Assembly: GCF_021531665.1 (NCBI RefSeq)
Contig: NZ_JADYUH010000004.1
Coordinates: 1 to 64,000 of the forward strand
Source of the DNA: Prevotellamassilia timonensis
Lineage (GTDB): Bacteria > Bacteroidota > Bacteroidia > Bacteroidales > Bacteroidaceae
Direction of reading: 5' to 3'
DNA length: 64,000 nt
The position numbers and the translations under genes were made by a program. Shown piece by piece: positions 19,269 to 27,247 of the stretch. Numbering within the stretch: position 1 is the first letter of the stretch; the number at the start of each line of letters is the position of its first letter. Under the pieces are notes generated by a model. The model ran no database searches and had not been told where the DNA came from. It saw only the letters and a list, made by a program, of their open reading frames with translations.

Positions 19269-19432
19269 GGCGCTGTGTCATAATGCACATTTTGGATACA
19301 CCGCCTTGAAGGTGCGTCAGAATGGCTAAGATGCAAGGCGCTGAGAATGAGGGCGCAGGGAGTGTACTGAAATACATGACCAAGCCCGAATCCGATAGCA
19401 ACGAAGCAGATTGGCTATTATGATACACCGCC
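19269..19432. mobile_element. Family-B MITE-like element
   Basis: About 164 bp bounded by imperfect inverted ends: GGCGCTGTGTCATAATGC at 19269-19286 and GGCTATTATGATACACCGCC at 19413-19432. An extra inner copy of the right end (GGATACACCGCC) lies at about 19293. No coding capacity. This is the only copy in the window. Confidence 0.5.
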
Positions 19433-19505
19433 ACAAGATTTTTGGGAAAGGCTTCGGAAATCCAAACCCCTAAGACTTCTTCCCTTCCCCACCCTTCATG
19501 AAAAC

Positions 19506-19540
19506 CCGCTCGTACCGTTTTGGTGCGAGCGGTTTCTTTT
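19506..19540 (+). terminator. Intrinsic terminator downstream of gpmI
   Basis: An 11-bp stem CCGCTCGTACC (19506-19516) pairs with GGTGCGAGCGG (19522-19532, one G-U pair), followed by TTTCTTTT. Confidence 0.75.
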
Positions 19541-19565
19541 GGATTTCGTCGCAATCCGGTATATG

Positions 19566-19628
19566 AGTCTTTTGAAGTTCATTGCTGTTCGGTATATGTC
19601 TTTTGAAGTTCATTGCTGTTCGGTAAAG
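19566..19628. repeat. 31-nt tandem duplication
   Basis: Two head-to-tail copies of a unit containing TTTTGAAGTTCATTGCTGTT, nearly identical. It lies between the terminator and the AT-rich region. Confidence 0.75.
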
Positions 19629-19951
19629 TTTTGTTTGTCTCAGCCAAACTTCCACCGGACAGCAATCGTTGTTTGAGGACACACCTTGACACTGCACTAT
19701 ACGTAAATTAAAGGGGGCCAAACTTCACAACTCCAACCACAAAGACACGCGTGTTCAGCGCGCCCACCCCTAATTTTCAACAAATTATATTTGGCAAACT
19801 TTGATTTAAACAGATGACTCTTGAATCTCTCAACCATCTGACTCCCAAGGTTCTAAAAAGCAACAATAAAATACAATAAAAACATAATATAATATATTGA
19901 TAATCAGTAAATAAATACTCAGAAAATCTTAACCCGATTTAACGAAAAAAT

Positions 19952-19984
19952 TTTGTTTTTGAGAGGCAACGGGAAGTACCTTTG
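19952..19984 (+). promoter_or_regulatory. Bacteroidota-type promoter of the deiminase operon
   Basis: TTTG (19952-19955), a 21-base spacer and TACCTTTG (19977-19984) make a full match to the Bacteroidota sigma-ABfr consensus, 50 bases before the deiminase ATG. Confidence 0.7.
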
Positions 19985-20034
19985 CACCGTGATTAGTCGA
20001 CGAATCATCATATTTAATTTTAATAAAAAACAAT

Positions 20035-20997
20035 ATGATTATTCCAGAAAAAGATAAGACCAATGTGATTTTCTCAAGTCTGTTCATTTCACATTATCCA
20101 GAGTTGTACAAACAACTTAGCGATATTATGTGGAATTACCACAAGGGCTATGGTGCTGTATGCCACACAAAAGACTATTGGGTAAGAGATTTCATGCCTG
20201 TACAGGTGGATGAAGATGTGTTCGTTAAGTTCATTTTTTACCCTGACTACCTTCAAGACAAGAAGAAATATATAACAGACGTGGACAAGGTAATTAAACA
20301 TTGTCCTTTCGCGCAAGAATACAAGATAGTAAACCTACCTATAATACTTGATGGTGGCAACTTGGTGTTCTGTATAAGATATGACTGTCTGGATGAAACG
20401 GCATTCGTCGTTATGACCGAAAAGGTGTTAGCTGAGAATCCACGACTCTGTAAAAAGCAGATAGAAAAGCTTTTCAAAGACGCATTTCTGGAACCCAATC
20501 TGATTATTGTATGGCTCCCTTGGGACATGGAAGACACTTTCGGACATACAGATGGTATCGTTAGATACGTTGGCTACAATACGTTGGGACGACCCAAAGT
20601 CTTGGTTAACCTTGAATTGTATGACGAGGAAATTGCAGAACAGATGTACGATGCTCTCAGTGAACATTTTGATGTTATCGAACTGGAGATTAGTGAATAT
20701 GACGATTTGAGCTGGGCTTATATCAACTGCCTACAGACGCAAGACTTTATCATCATTCCTGGCATAGGCAATACCATCACGGACGCAGAAGCCTTGAAGC
20801 AATACAAGGAGTTATTCCCTGAATACAATGGTCATATCTATCAGGTGCAGATGCGTGAGTTCATTAAGGAACATGGAGGTGCATTGAATTGTCTGACATG
20901 GACGATCAGGGAGAACTACCAGAAGAATCTTTGCAAGGGTGCACAAATACCATTAGCTGGTCTTGAAGACAATAAGGATTGTCCTCATTATCAGTAA
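20035..20997 (+). CDS. Agmatine-deiminase / peptidylarginine-deiminase family protein
   Basis: Guanidino-group hydrolase fold, 320 residues, no signal peptide. The core residues of the family are present: Trp49-Arg51-Asp52 in DYWVRDFMP, LDGGN (106-110), His171 and Asp173 in FGHTDG, and the nucleophile Cys286 in GGALNCLTW. It probably converts agmatine or a related arginine derivative to the carbamoyl/citrulline form, but the sequence is clearly divergent (family members usually have GGGNIHC near the Cys), so the substrate is open. Codon use is AT-rich with ATA and AGA codons, unlike the flanking genes, suggesting horizontal acquisition. Two further genes follow on the same strand. Confidence 0.8.
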   Translation: MIIPEKDKTNVIFSSLFISHYPELYKQLSDIMWNYHKGYGAVCHTKDYWVRDFMPVQVDEDVFVKFIFYPDYLQDKKKYITDVDKVIKHCPFAQEYKIVNLPIILDGGNLVFCIRYDCLDETAFVVMTEKVLAENPRLCKKQIEKLFKDAFLEPNLIIVWLPWDMEDTFGHTDGIVRYVGYNTLGRPKVLVNLELYDEEIAEQMYDALSEHFDVIELEISEYDDLSWAYINCLQTQDFIIIPGIGNTITDAEALKQYKELFPEYNGHIYQVQMREFIKEHGGALNCLTWTIRENYQKNLCKGAQIPLAGLEDNKDCPHYQ

Positions 20998-21054
20998 GAG
21001 AAAGATGACATACTCAGAGAAAACTTTTAGGAAAAATAAAAACATATTACAGCA

Positions 21055-21603
21055 ATGAAAGAATTAATGAAAAGACTCATTGAAGTCCACAAATTATTGA
21101 ATGAATCTGAACTTGATGCCTTGTTCCCAAATTTGGCAAAGTTCTTTATGGGTAACTATTGCATCAAAAGTAAGGGCAACAAGTATTTCATAAACGAGAT
21201 TGAGTTTTACTTCTATGGTGCTAATTATGATGATCTTAGAATAAACAAAAAATCGATCATTACCTACCCAAGAAATGCTAATGCTGGTTGTTGGTACATA
21301 CATGATTATGGCGTTGACTTGACTTTTGAAAGTAATGAGAAACAGAAATTTGGTGGTGGCATTCTCATAAGAACAGTTGAAGACAATTATGGCAATGTCT
21401 TTGACGGTCCTGTGAAATGCGTCAATGAAATATGGGAAGAAGCTGTTTGCGCATTTACGGAAACTGCCCCAAACCCTGTAGTTATTCCAGAGAAACGAAT
21501 AATAGAACTTGACGAACCTACACTTCGCATAGCTGTTGGTAAAGATGACTCTCACAAAAAACTTTGGCGTTTCACAGTAAAAGGAAAGAAAGTAAGCAAG
21601 TGA
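21055..21603 (+). CDS. Hypothetical protein, AT-rich operon
   Basis: A 182-residue soluble protein I cannot assign to a named family. It has a patterned centre: INEIEFYFYG, then CWYIHDYGVDLTFES, then GGGILIRTVE, which reads as a compact beta-rich domain of a kind seen in other uncharacterised bacterial proteins. No signal peptide or membrane segment. It starts 57 bases after the deiminase, and its stop codon overlaps the GTG start of the radical-SAM gene (GTGA), implying translational coupling. Codon use is AT-rich like the deiminase. Confidence 0.7.
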   Translation: MKELMKRLIEVHKLLNESELDALFPNLAKFFMGNYCIKSKGNKYFINEIEFYFYGANYDDLRINKKSIITYPRNANAGCWYIHDYGVDLTFESNEKQKFGGGILIRTVEDNYGNVFDGPVKCVNEIWEEAVCAFTETAPNPVVIPEKRIIELDEPTLRIAVGKDDSHKKLWRFTVKGKKVSK

Positions 21604-21992
21604 AATCATCTGTTCTCATAGGACTTAGCAGGCATCGAATCGGCGTGGATGACGAAGGTGTGACAACACTTGTGGCATTCCACGGATGCCCTTTACGATG
21701 TCAGTATTGCCTGAATCCTAAGGCTCTATCTCCAAATGGGGTATGGAAGAGATATACTCCCGAAGAACTGTACAATCATGTGAAGCAGGATGATCTCTAT
21801 TTCCGTGCAACTGGAGGCGGAGTGACATTCGGTGGTGGTGAGCCATTGATTTCATGCAAAAAGTCTGAGCTGCGTTACCTGATGGAATCCATTAACCAAC
21901 GGAAGCAGGAAGGGAAACCTGTTGTTGTAGATGGAATGATGAGTGAAGCGGAACTGCCTCAAGCATTTGACATCGAACCAAAATTGGGATAA
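21600..21992 (+). CDS. Radical-SAM activase-like protein, truncated
   Basis: The N-terminus is a glycyl-radical-activase type radical-SAM domain: FHGCPLRCQYC supplies the CxxxCxxC cluster ligands (Cys30, Cys34, Cys37 from the GTG start) and GGGVTFGGGEP is the SAM-binding motif. Normal members continue for another 100 residues or more; here the homology stops just after GGGEPLIS and 40-odd unrelated residues follow before the stop. No other frame continues the domain. The GTG at 21600 overlaps the upstream stop; an ATG 12 codons earlier lies inside the upstream gene. Probably a decayed gene or a deletion fusion. Confidence 0.65.
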   Translation: MKSSVLIGLSRHRIGVDDEGVTTLVAFHGCPLRCQYCLNPKALSPNGVWKRYTPEELYNHVKQDDLYFRATGGGVTFGGGEPLISCKKSELRYLMESINQRKQEGKPVVVDGMMSEAELPQAFDIEPKLG

Positions 21993-22072
21993 AACGGGCG
22001 GAGCAGACTTAAAAGATGTAACAACCACGGCGCGTAAACGGCGGGGCAACAGACGAGAACAGAATAAATTCG

Positions 22073-22080
22073 TAAATTTG
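22073..22080 (+). promoter_or_regulatory. Putative -7 box of the MATE transporter
   Basis: TAAATTTG matches TAnnTTTG and lies 20 bases before the ATG, implying a very short leader. No -33 TTTG at the right distance. Confidence 0.45.
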
Positions 22081-22100
22081 CCCTTGAAAACCAACAGAAC

Positions 22101-23507
22101 ATGTCATCTGAAACCAATCAATTTAACGTGCTTGCAGAGAAGCCCGTGGGGAGTCTGCTCTTGCACTACGCCATTCCCGCCATCGTTGCGATGGCTGCCT
22201 CGAGCGTTTACAACATCATCGACGGCATCTTCATCGGTCAGGGCGTGGGCGCGGAAGCCATCATGGGATTGGCGCTCACCATGCCCATCATGTCGCTGAC
22301 CGCAGCGTTCGGCGCGATGGTTGGCGTGGGCGCAGCCACTCTCATGAGCGTGAAACTGGGACAGAAGGACTATGACACAGCCAAGTCCATCCTCGGCAAC
22401 GTGGTCATCATGAATTGCGTGCTCGGCGTGGGGCTCGGTCTGCTTCTTTTGCTCTTCATCAACCCGATTCTTCGTTTCTTCGGCGCAAGCAACGAGACGC
22501 TGCCGTTCGCCCGAGACTTCATGACCGTCATTCTGCTCGGAAACGTCGTGACTCACCTCTATCTCGGACTGAACGCGATGTTGCGCTCCACAAACCGTCC
22601 GCAAAAAGCGATGATGGCAACGATTGGAACGGTGGTTTTGAACTGCATCCTTGCGCCCATCTTCATCTTCGTCCTCAACTGGGGAATTCAAGGGGCTGCC
22701 CTGGCGACCATCACGGCTCAGGCGGTGATGCTGCTCTGGCAAATCCATCTTTTCTCCGACAAGCGGGAATTCATCCATCTGAACCGCAACATCCTGCACT
22801 TGAAATGGAAAATTGTGTCGGAATCCCTGCTCGTCGGTCTGCCGCAGTTTCTCATCAACCTTTGTGCCTGTCTGGTGGCTGCGCTGATGACCCGTAGTCT
22901 GACGACCTACGGCGGCGACACTGCCGTGGGGGCGTTCGGCATCTCGAATCGCCTGATTTTGTTTGTCGTCATGGTCGTCATCGGACTGAACCAAGGCATG
23001 CAACCCATTGCGGGCTACAATTTCGGGGCTCGACACTACGACCGCGTCATCGGTGTTTTGAAAATCGCCTTGGTGGCAGGCACAGCCATCACGATGATTG
23101 GCTTCTGCGTCGGAACGTTCTTTTCCACTCCGTTTGCCACCCTCTTTGCCAAAGGTTCTCCGGAACTGATTGAGATGTCTTCCCACGCACTGAATTGTTT
23201 GGTGATGATGTTCCCCATCGTCGGAATGCAAATCGTTTCCACCGCTTTCTTTCAGAGCATTGGCTATGCGGGCAAGAGCATTTTCCTTTCCTTGACACGT
23301 CAGCTGATTTTCCTCGTGCCTTCCATCCTCATCCTGCCACATCTTTGGAACGAACCGCTGGAAGGACTCTGGCACGCCGCACCGCTGGCAGACGGTCTCG
23401 CCTCGGTGCTGGCGGGAGTCTTACTCTTCAAACAGGTGAAGAAATTCCGCACACTCACCGCCAAGACGCCTTTGGCAGGACCTAAAGAAAACAACGTCGG
23501 GAACTGA
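22101..23507 (+). CDS. MATE-family efflux transporter
   Basis: Inner-membrane antiporter of 468 residues with about 12 hydrophobic segments in two repeated halves. Typical features are the opening LLLHYAIPAIVAMAASSVYN-type segment, IIDGIFIGQGVGAEAIMG, the mid-protein LGLNAMLRSTNRPQKAM, and the second-half landmark GLNQGMQPIAGYNFGA. Expected to export drugs, dyes or metabolites using Na+ or H+. GC content returns to the normal level at this gene, marking the right edge of the AT-rich patch. The kinase-like gene follows after 59 bases. Confidence 0.92.
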   Translation: MSSETNQFNVLAEKPVGSLLLHYAIPAIVAMAASSVYNIIDGIFIGQGVGAEAIMGLALTMPIMSLTAAFGAMVGVGAATLMSVKLGQKDYDTAKSILGNVVIMNCVLGVGLGLLLLLFINPILRFFGASNETLPFARDFMTVILLGNVVTHLYLGLNAMLRSTNRPQKAMMATIGTVVLNCILAPIFIFVLNWGIQGAALATITAQAVMLLWQIHLFSDKREFIHLNRNILHLKWKIVSESLLVGLPQFLINLCACLVAALMTRSLTTYGGDTAVGAFGISNRLILFVVMVVIGLNQGMQPIAGYNFGARHYDRVIGVLKIALVAGTAITMIGFCVGTFFSTPFATLFAKGSPELIEMSSHALNCLVMMFPIVGMQIVSTAFFQSIGYAGKSIFLSLTRQLIFLVPSILILPHLWNEPLEGLWHAAPLADGLASVLAGVLLFKQVKKFRTLTAKTPLAGPKENNVGN

Positions 23508-23566
23508 TTCCCACACCCATCCCCCCTTAAGTACTCTTCCCCTTTTCCAAACTAAACTCCGCCAAA

Positions 23567-24193
23567 ATGGAACCTTTTGTCATCAACATCGGACGCTCTC
23601 TGGGCAGCGGCGGACGCGCCATCGGCAGACTGCTGCAAAAAGAACTGAACATCGCATACTATGACCGGGAAATTCTCAATCTCGCCGCAAAAGAAAGCGG
23701 ACTCTGTGCCGAGGTTTTCGAACACGCCGACGAAAAAAACCGATTCCTCCGCACGCTCGGAAACATGATTCCCTTCATCGGCGGGAGCGAAAGTTTCTAT
23801 CCCGGTGAACTCTCGGAAGAGAATCTGTTCCGCATCCAAGCCGACGCCATCAGAAAAGCGGCTGCGGACCACTCCTGCATCTTCATCGGACGCGGAGCGG
23901 ACTACGTTCTGAGAGACTTCCCGCGCTGCGTGAACGTCTTCGTCACCGCTGACATGAACGACAGAATCCGGGCAGTTTGCCAACATGAGAACGTCAACGA
24001 ACAGAAAGCACGAGAAAGAATCGAACAAGTGGACAAGGAAAGAGCCCGCTTCTACAACTTCTTCACCTCCGGCACCTGGGGAGCAGCCGCCACCTACGAC
24101 CTCTGCATCAACTCCTCCATCCTCGGAATGGAAGGCTCAGCGGACTTCATCAAACAATTCGCACTGAAAAAGCTTGAAGGCGGTGCTCCATGA
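23567..24193 (+). CDS. Cytidylate-kinase-like family protein
   Basis: A 208-residue P-loop protein of the cytidylate-kinase-like family (as distinct from Cmk). The N-terminus INIGRSLGSGGRAIG (from residue 6) is a modified nucleotide-binding loop. DREIL follows at about 34, and CIFIGRGADYVL, the RI..VCQHE helix and RARFYNFFTSG match the family. Its substrate is not established; in Bacteroidota such genes often stand alone or near transporters. It ends where a degenerate family-A element begins. Confidence 0.85.
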   Translation: MEPFVINIGRSLGSGGRAIGRLLQKELNIAYYDREILNLAAKESGLCAEVFEHADEKNRFLRTLGNMIPFIGGSESFYPGELSEENLFRIQADAIRKAAADHSCIFIGRGADYVLRDFPRCVNVFVTADMNDRIRAVCQHENVNEQKARERIEQVDKERARFYNFFTSGTWGAAATYDLCINSSILGMEGSADFIKQFALKKLEGGAP

Positions 24194-24195
24194 AT

Positions 24196-24374
24196 GAGGC
24201 TGAGTTGGTTTTGATTTCTTAGATATGAGATATTGTCCGTGAAGTGAGTTGTGTGACTGACGAAACCTACAAAAGCACACGCTAAGAAACGAATTACTCA
24301 TAAAGACTCTGCGACCAAAACGTAATCACTTCCTTTTGAGCACTCCTTATTCCATAATTTATAGAACCCTCTCC
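24196..24374 (+). mobile_element. Family-A MITE-like element, degenerate full-length copy
   Basis: About 179 bp. The right end TAATTTATAGAACCCTCTCC and the inner blocks (GTGTGACTGACGAAAC, ACAAAAGC, GCTAAGAAACGA, GCGACCAAAACGTAA) match the better preserved copy at 53.5 kb. The left terminal repeat and half of the core hairpin have diverged. It fills the spacer between two genes. Confidence 0.65.
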
Positions 24375-24380
24375 ATAATA

Positions 24381-25052
24381 ATGAAAAAGAAAGTTCTCAG
24401 CAAAATGGCGAGACTCCTGATCTGTCTGTTCCTGATCTTCACAACGGGACTGCCGGCAGCCGCACAACAAGCGCAACAACTGAAACGCAGCAAAACGGTC
24501 TTCGTCTTTCCGGAATTTCAAGACGCAAAAATCAAACAATCCTTCGGACGCTTCGCAAAAGCCAAAGCCAACATCTTCCTCAAAGACGGCTCGCTCTGCT
24601 ACATGGATGGAGACAAGGTCATGAAAGCCTACACGGAGGGAATCTTCGGCGTGATCTTCAACGACACCATTGAATATATGAAAGTGGACTCCGCCATGGC
24701 GCGCGTCGTGGCAAGAAAGGACTACAACACCCTGCTCCGGCTGACCACGGTCGATATGGCGCGCTACAGAGAAGAAACGGAGGGCGGAGCCAACCTGCCT
24801 TTCTTCGAGATTTCCGAAATGAGGCTCTTCCTCCACACGGACAGCGAAACCACCGACGAAGACACGGGGCTACCGCTGCAGGACAAATATTTCTTCAACG
24901 TCAGGGGAACAGTGATTCCCGCAAACGAAAGCAGTTTCAAGAAGATTCTCAAGCCTGAGCAAAGACAGCCGTTCAAAGTGCTCATGCAAAACCACTTCTG
25001 GAGCTGGAAGGACGAAGAATCGCTGAAAATGCTCCTGGACTTCCTGCCCTGA
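24381..25052 (+). CDS. Small exported protein of unknown function
   Basis: A 223-residue protein with a signal peptide (MKKKVLSKMARLLICLFLIF... ending AAAQQ at about residue 31). The ATG at 24381 is chosen because an earlier in-frame ATG is inside the repeat element and would put 15 extra residues before the signal. The mature part is mixed alpha/beta with no motif I recognise; it is predicted to be periplasmic or surface-associated. menA begins 13 bases after its stop, with AAGGAGG between them, so the two are probably co-transcribed. Confidence 0.75.
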   Translation: MKKKVLSKMARLLICLFLIFTTGLPAAAQQAQQLKRSKTVFVFPEFQDAKIKQSFGRFAKAKANIFLKDGSLCYMDGDKVMKAYTEGIFGVIFNDTIEYMKVDSAMARVVARKDYNTLLRLTTVDMARYREETEGGANLPFFEISEMRLFLHTDSETTDEDTGLPLQDKYFFNVRGTVIPANESSFKKILKPEQRQPFKVLMQNHFWSWKDEESLKMLLDFLP

Positions 25053-25065
25053 GAAGGAGGAAGAA

Positions 25066-25983
25066 GTGAACGACAAACCATTCTACTCACCTAAAAATTC
25101 AGTCTTAACTTTGATACGCTACTGGTTCCTTGCCGCCCGTCCCAAGACACTTGCCGCCGCCGTGCTCCCCGTCGGGTGCGCCACGGCGCTCGCCTTCGCC
25201 GAAGGAGGAGGCGACTGGGGGGCTGCCCTGCTCTGCTTCCTCTTTGCGGGCATCATGCAGATTGCTGCCAATTTCATCAACGACCTCTTTGACTTCAAAA
25301 AAGGAACGGACGGAGAAGACCGACTCGGACCGGAGCGAGCCTGTGCGCAAGGATGGATTTCACCCAAAGCCATGACGGTCGGCATCGCGGTCACCCTCTC
25401 CATCGCCGCCTTCACGGGACTCGCCCTGTTGCCCTACGGAGGATGGCAGCTGCTGATTCTCGGAGGCGCATGCTTCGCGGGGGCGTTCCTCTACACCACC
25501 CTGCTTTCCTACATGGCTCTCGGCGACCTCCTCGTTTGGCTCTTCTTCGGCTTCGTGCCCGTCGCCGGCACCTTCTACGTTCAAAACCACACCTTCACGC
25601 CCTCCGTCTGGCTCTTGGCAGCCGCCTGCGGTTTGGTCACGGACACGCTGCTCGTGCTCAACAACTTCAGAGACCGCGAACAAGACGCGCGAAACGGGAA
25701 ACGAACGCTCGTCGTCGTGGGCGGAGAGCGTTTCGGCTCTGCACTCTATCTGGGACAAGGCATTCTGGGCTACGTGCTCATCGCGCTGACGGCTCTCAAC
25801 GGTCATCTCTGGTGCGCCATCCTGCCCCTGCTCTATCTGCTCCCGCACTATCTGACTTGGCGGAAAATGATGGAAATCAACCGCGGACGCGCCCTGAACC
25901 GAGTGTTGGGCTTCACGGCTCGCAACATCCTGACTTTCGCCCTGCTGGTCATCATCGCACTTTGCATTGAGGGGGGACTATAA
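25066..25983 (+). CDS. menA: 1,4-dihydroxy-2-naphthoate polyprenyltransferase
   Basis: Inner-membrane prenyltransferase that attaches the polyprenyl tail in menaquinone synthesis. The 305-residue protein has about eight to nine hydrophobic segments and both UbiA-family Asp motifs: NDLFDFKKGTDGED (Asn72, Asp73, Asp76) and NNFRDREQDARNGKRT in the second half. ARPKTL near residue 24 is typical of MenA. The start is GTG at 25066, preceded by AAGGAGG, an unusually good Shine-Dalgarno for this chromosome. The last codons and TAA stop fall inside the left end of a short family-A element. Confidence 0.93.
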   Translation: MNDKPFYSPKNSVLTLIRYWFLAARPKTLAAAVLPVGCATALAFAEGGGDWGAALLCFLFAGIMQIAANFINDLFDFKKGTDGEDRLGPERACAQGWISPKAMTVGIAVTLSIAAFTGLALLPYGGWQLLILGGACFAGAFLYTTLLSYMALGDLLVWLFFGFVPVAGTFYVQNHTFTPSVWLLAAACGLVTDTLLVLNNFRDREQDARNGKRTLVVVGGERFGSALYLGQGILGYVLIALTALNGHLWCAILPLLYLLPHYLTWRKMMEINRGRALNRVLGFTARNILTFALLVIIALCIEGGL

Positions 25984-26051
25984 ATTACGGGATAAGGAAC
26001 GTTCAAAAGAAAGTGCTTACGTTTTCAACCTCATTTATAGAACACCCCTAA
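25969..26051. mobile_element. Family-A short derivative overlapping the menA stop
   Basis: About 83 bp. The left end GGGGGGACTATAAATTA overlaps the last menA codons, and the right end is ATTTATAGAACACCCCTA. The interior keeps only one subterminal block (GGATAAGGAACGTTC, AAAGTGCTTACGTTTT); the core hairpin is gone. This is the same architecture as the copies at 35.3 and 46.4 kb. Confidence 0.75.
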
Positions 26052-26119
26052 AAAAGCGGCTGGGGAAACTAAACGCCGCAATTTTCTTCTTCTTTCACAC
26101 CCCTAAAACTCATCAAGCC

Positions 26120-26806
26120 ATGCCACTCTATCTTTTCATCTTTCTCTTGTTTGTCATCCTCAGTTACATCGTACAAAACAACTTGAGCCGGAAGTTCAAA
26201 GCCTATGCAAAAATACCCCTCGTCTCCGGCATGACAGGGCGCGAGGTGGCGGAGAAAATGTTGCGCGAACACGGCATCACGAACGTGCAAGTGACGTGCA
26301 CAGAAGGCTTCCTCACAGACCACTACAATCCCGCCAACGGCACAGTGAACCTCTCAAAAGCCGTCTATTTCGGGAACTCCGTGGCGGCAGCCGCCGTGGC
26401 AGCCCACGAATGCGGACACGCCGTGCAACACGCCACAGCCTACGGACCACTGACCCTCCGCACCGCCCTCGTGCCTACAGTGCAGATCGCCTCAAACTGG
26501 ATGCAGTGGGTGCTCCTTGCGGGCATACTCCTCATTGAGGTTTTTCCCACCATCCTCCTCATCGGCATCATCCTCTTTGCCCTGACCACGCTCTTCAGTT
26601 TTGTCACGCTTCCCGTTGAAATCGATGCCTCCCAGCGCGCCTGCCGATGGCTTTGCGCAGCACGCATCACCTCTCCGCAAGACCAGCCCAAAGCGGAAGC
26701 GGCTCTTCGCGCCGCAGCCTACACCTACGTCGTGGCAGCACTCGGCTCCCTCGCCACTTTGCTCTACTACGTGATGATATTTCTCGGCAGTTCCAACGAT
26801 GACTAA
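26120..26806 (+). CDS. Membrane-bound neutral zinc metallopeptidase (YugP family)
   Basis: A 228-residue membrane protein. The N-terminal hydrophobic segment covers about 3-19; the zinc site HECGH is at residues 96-100 within AAHECGHAVQH. Further hydrophobic segments lie at about 125-165 and 200-225. YugP-like peptidases are widespread and poorly characterised. The ATG at 26120 matches the family N-terminus; an upstream in-frame start would translate through the repeat element and is rejected. Confidence 0.88.
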   Translation: MPLYLFIFLLFVILSYIVQNNLSRKFKAYAKIPLVSGMTGREVAEKMLREHGITNVQVTCTEGFLTDHYNPANGTVNLSKAVYFGNSVAAAAVAAHECGHAVQHATAYGPLTLRTALVPTVQIASNWMQWVLLAGILLIEVFPTILLIGIILFALTTLFSFVTLPVEIDASQRACRWLCAARITSPQDQPKAEAALRAAAYTYVVAALGSLATLLYYVMIFLGSSNDD

Positions 26807-26812
26807 GGAAAG

Positions 26813-26945
26813 CCTATGGTTTATGGCATAAGCAGCGTTCAAAACGAAGTGCTTACGTTTGGGGCGCATTTCGCCTTTTGTAAGTCTTTTTGTAAGTCTC
26901 TGAGAGATAAAAATCGGCTCACCCAACTTTACAAAACACCTCTAA
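26813..26945. mobile_element. Family-A element, degenerate copy lacking the core
   Basis: Starts TATGGTTTATGGCATAAG and keeps CGTTCAAAACGAAGTGCTTACGTTT-type sequence, TCGCCTTTTGTAAGT and the end CAACTTTACAAAACACCTCTAAAAG. The CATAGC core hairpin is absent. Confidence 0.55.
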
Positions 26946-26968
26946 AAGACATGATAACGGAGAAATAC

Positions 26969-26999
26969 TTTGTCCGAAAGCGCGTATGTGCTATCTTTG
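26969..26999 (+). promoter_or_regulatory. Bacteroidota-type promoter upstream of the GH20 gene
   Basis: TTTG (26969-26972), a 19-base spacer and TATCTTTG (26992-26999) are a full consensus match. The next gene starts about 250 bases downstream; between them lie a 15-codon ORF (27008-27055) and a complete 162-nt element. Confidence 0.65.
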
Positions 27000-27058
27000 C
27001 CCAATCAATGGACGGAAACAAACGGCGAGAAGTCACACGACACGCCACCGTCTGACTA

Positions 27059-27220
27059 AGTAATCCTCAAAAAATAACCTGCATCATCTTTGAAAATCTT
27101 TTCGGTCCATATTTCCTCCCTCATCAGTCACATAACTACGGCTATGCTCCTTCTTCGGGTGAAAATCTGACCTCGAAAATCTAATTTAAATCTGACGCAA
27201 CTTATTATTTTCATATTACT
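27059..27220 (+). mobile_element. Family-C 162-nt element, copy 1
   Basis: Exactly 162 nt, from AGTAATCCTCAAAAAATAAC to CAACTTATTATTTTCATATTACT. The ends are short inverted repeats (AGTAAT...ATTACT). The interior has the hairpin GTCACATAACTACGGCTATG followed by CTCCTTCTTCGGGTG. This copy carries the ATCTAATTTAAAT variant near its 3' end, shared with copy 3. It sits in the GH20 leader. Confidence 0.85.
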
Positions 27221-27247
27221 AAGAAACAAACCTAAAAATCTAATATT

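Larger units (their letters stand above)
19261..20034. other. 774-base intergenic region with an inverted-repeat element, terminator, tandem repeat and AT-rich promoter region
   Basis: From left to right: the family-B inverted-repeat element, a strong hairpin terminator, a 31-nt tandem duplication, then an AT-rich stretch that carries the promoter of the deiminase operon. An 83-codon minus-strand frame across the hairpin and tandem repeat encodes repetitive peptide (e.g. HIPNSNELQK) and is thought to be repeat-derived. Confidence 0.6.

Noticed and set aside
19470-19721. 83-codon minus-strand frame with repeated HIPNSNELQK-like peptide
   Set aside because: It reads through a terminator hairpin and the 31-nt tandem duplication, so the apparent peptide repeat is a by-product.
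22104-23375. 423-codon minus-strand frame opposite the MATE gene
   Set aside because: The His/Asp/Gln-rich translation has no family signature, and it is fully covered by the MATE gene.
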